A stretch of 56,594 nucleotides of DNA, taken from NCBI RefSeq assembly GCF_900176075.1, contig NZ_FWWV01000009.1, forward strand, positions 1 to 56,594. Reading direction: 5' to 3'. Positions 55,887 to 56,594 of the stretch are shown here, piece after piece. The notes under the pieces are model-generated. The model ran no database searches. It had not been told where the DNA came from and saw only the letters and a program-made list of their open reading frames with translations. Within the stretch, counting starts at the first letter, position 1. The number at the start of each line of letters is the position of its first letter. The DNA comes from Pasteurella testudinis DSM 23072. GTDB lineage: Bacteria > Pseudomonadota > Gammaproteobacteria > Enterobacterales > Pasteurellaceae. The position numbers were made by a program, and so were the translations under genes.

Positions 55887-56291
55887 TTAAATTTCAAAAT
55901 CGGATAGTGATTTTCCATTGTTTAATGCTGTTTGAATTGCTTTTGGTGTTCTACCTTGTCCAGTCCAAGTTTTTGACTTACCATTTTCATCTGTAAAGTG
56001 ATACTTTGCTGGGCGAACAACTCGCTTTTTACTTTTTGCTGTATGATCCTCTAACAGTATTGAGGCTAATTCTTCTTTGCTCAATCCACTGTTATTTAAA
56101 TACTCTTTGAACGAAGTGATTTTTTGCAAACGCTGTTCTTCTTGCTTTTTGAGTATCAAAGATTCTTCTTTTTTCTCTATGATAACGCTAGTAAATTTTG
56201 CAGAGATAGCTTCTAATTGTTCTAACGAGAGATCTTTTACCAAGGTGCGTAGCTTACGAAGATTTGAAAGTGCTTTAATTAATTCATTCAT
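55887..56291 (-). CDS. hns: H-NS family nucleoid protein
   Basis: A 134-aa H-NS. The N-terminal helices drive oligomerisation (MNELIKALSNLRKLRTLVKD; residues 1-65). The C-terminal DNA-binding motif is TWTGQGRTPKAIQ, ending GKSLSDFEI as Haemophilus H-NS proteins do. It silences AT-rich DNA. Its position between recombinases and an Rhs relic suggests a possible island copy, but the chromosomal gene cannot be excluded. Confidence 0.92.
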   Translation of the reverse strand: MNELIKALSNLRKLRTLVKDLSLEQLEAISAKFTSVIIEKKEESLILKKQEEQRLQKITSFKEYLNNSGLSKEELASILLEDHTAKSKKRVVRPAKYHFTDENGKSKTWTGQGRTPKAIQTALNNGKSLSDFEI

Positions 56292-56432
56292 AATTAATCC
56301 TATAAAATTAAATGTAGTAAGAGGAGCCCCATAGTATGAGTACTATTTGATATTTTAATGTGGTTATAATAAAAAATAAATAGTATATGTTAAATTAATA
56401 ACCAAGACTGAATATGATTTTTAATACTTTAT

Positions 56433-56594
56433 TTATAATTCCAGGTTTATGAAATAGAGCTGGTCGCCATCCCAAACATACCGCACTTTGGTTTGTCGTT
56501 CACGACAGGCTTTCTCAATCCGTCTGCCGAGCGCATCATATTTGTAATACCAGGTTTGCCCGTTGGGTAGCGAAAGGCAGGTGAGTTGGTTTGC
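56433..56594 (-). pseudogene. Rhs protein fragment, C-terminal piece (runs off right edge)
   Basis: The minus strand from the edge reads LPNGQTWYYKYDALGRRIEK, then VRYVWDGDQLYF, and stops at 56433 after FINLEL. YDALGRRIEK and VWDGDQL are typical Rhs/YD-repeat core motifs. The expected continuation toward the conserved core end and toxin is missing, so the gene is cut here. It carries an uptake core (56479). Confidence 0.75.

Overview
The window is from a Pasteurellaceae chromosome (Haemophilus/Aggregatibacter/Pasteurella type). The main evidence is the many copies of the family's DNA-uptake core AAGTGCGGT and its complement, for example near 648, 1131, 25578, 30004, 32331, 34279, 36376, 43678, 47528, 48316 and 49366. 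Two mobile elements sit back to back at the 3' end of a tRNA-Leu(CAA) sequence, followed by an AT-rich island.

Region 1 (1-15772) is the replication and maintenance end of an integrative and conjugative element (ICE) of the ICEHin1056/SPI-7 type. Read right to left it carries parA, dnaB, a ParB-family gene, a DUF2857 gene, an STY4528-type replication gene, a PFL_4669-type gene, a DUF3158 gene, ssb and topB. Small unrecognised cargo genes lie at 2.3-6.7 kb, and a truncated ISAs1-type transposase lies at the left edge. The ICE ends in a 63-bp copy of the tRNA-Leu 3' end (15710-15772); the intact tRNA should be beyond the left edge. Two unusual repeat arrays flank or lie inside the replication gene: four 36-bp repeats, each with a dyad, and four dyads about 42 bp apart inside the reading frame.

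Region 2 (15757-51680) is a P2-like prophage bounded by a 23-bp perfect (31-bp near-perfect) att repeat derived from the same tRNA end. It contains an integrase, an excisionase-like gene, a cytosine methyltransferase, a rolling-circle A protein, an Ogr-like activator, a CI-like repressor and a block of accessory genes. The accessory block holds three small exported proteins and a DUF3800 gene followed by a probable structured RNA. The late genes then run D-U-E'/E-FII-FI, tail fibre with chaperone, I-J-W-V, T, S-R, lysis genes, X-L-M-N-O and P-Q. A candidate cos site lies just after Q. HicAB and two small membrane proteins are inserted on the opposite strand around the tape-measure gene. A shared dyad (TGT-N13-ACA) heads each predicted late operon and is a candidate binding site for the Ogr-like activator.

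Region 3 (51681-56594) is AT-rich, and I found no uptake sequence in it until the last 160 bases. It holds a Mu-type/S24-like repressor, two paralogous tyrosine recombinases facing each other, an H-NS gene and the end of a broken Rhs gene. It looks like a separate, partly decayed island next to the prophage attachment site.
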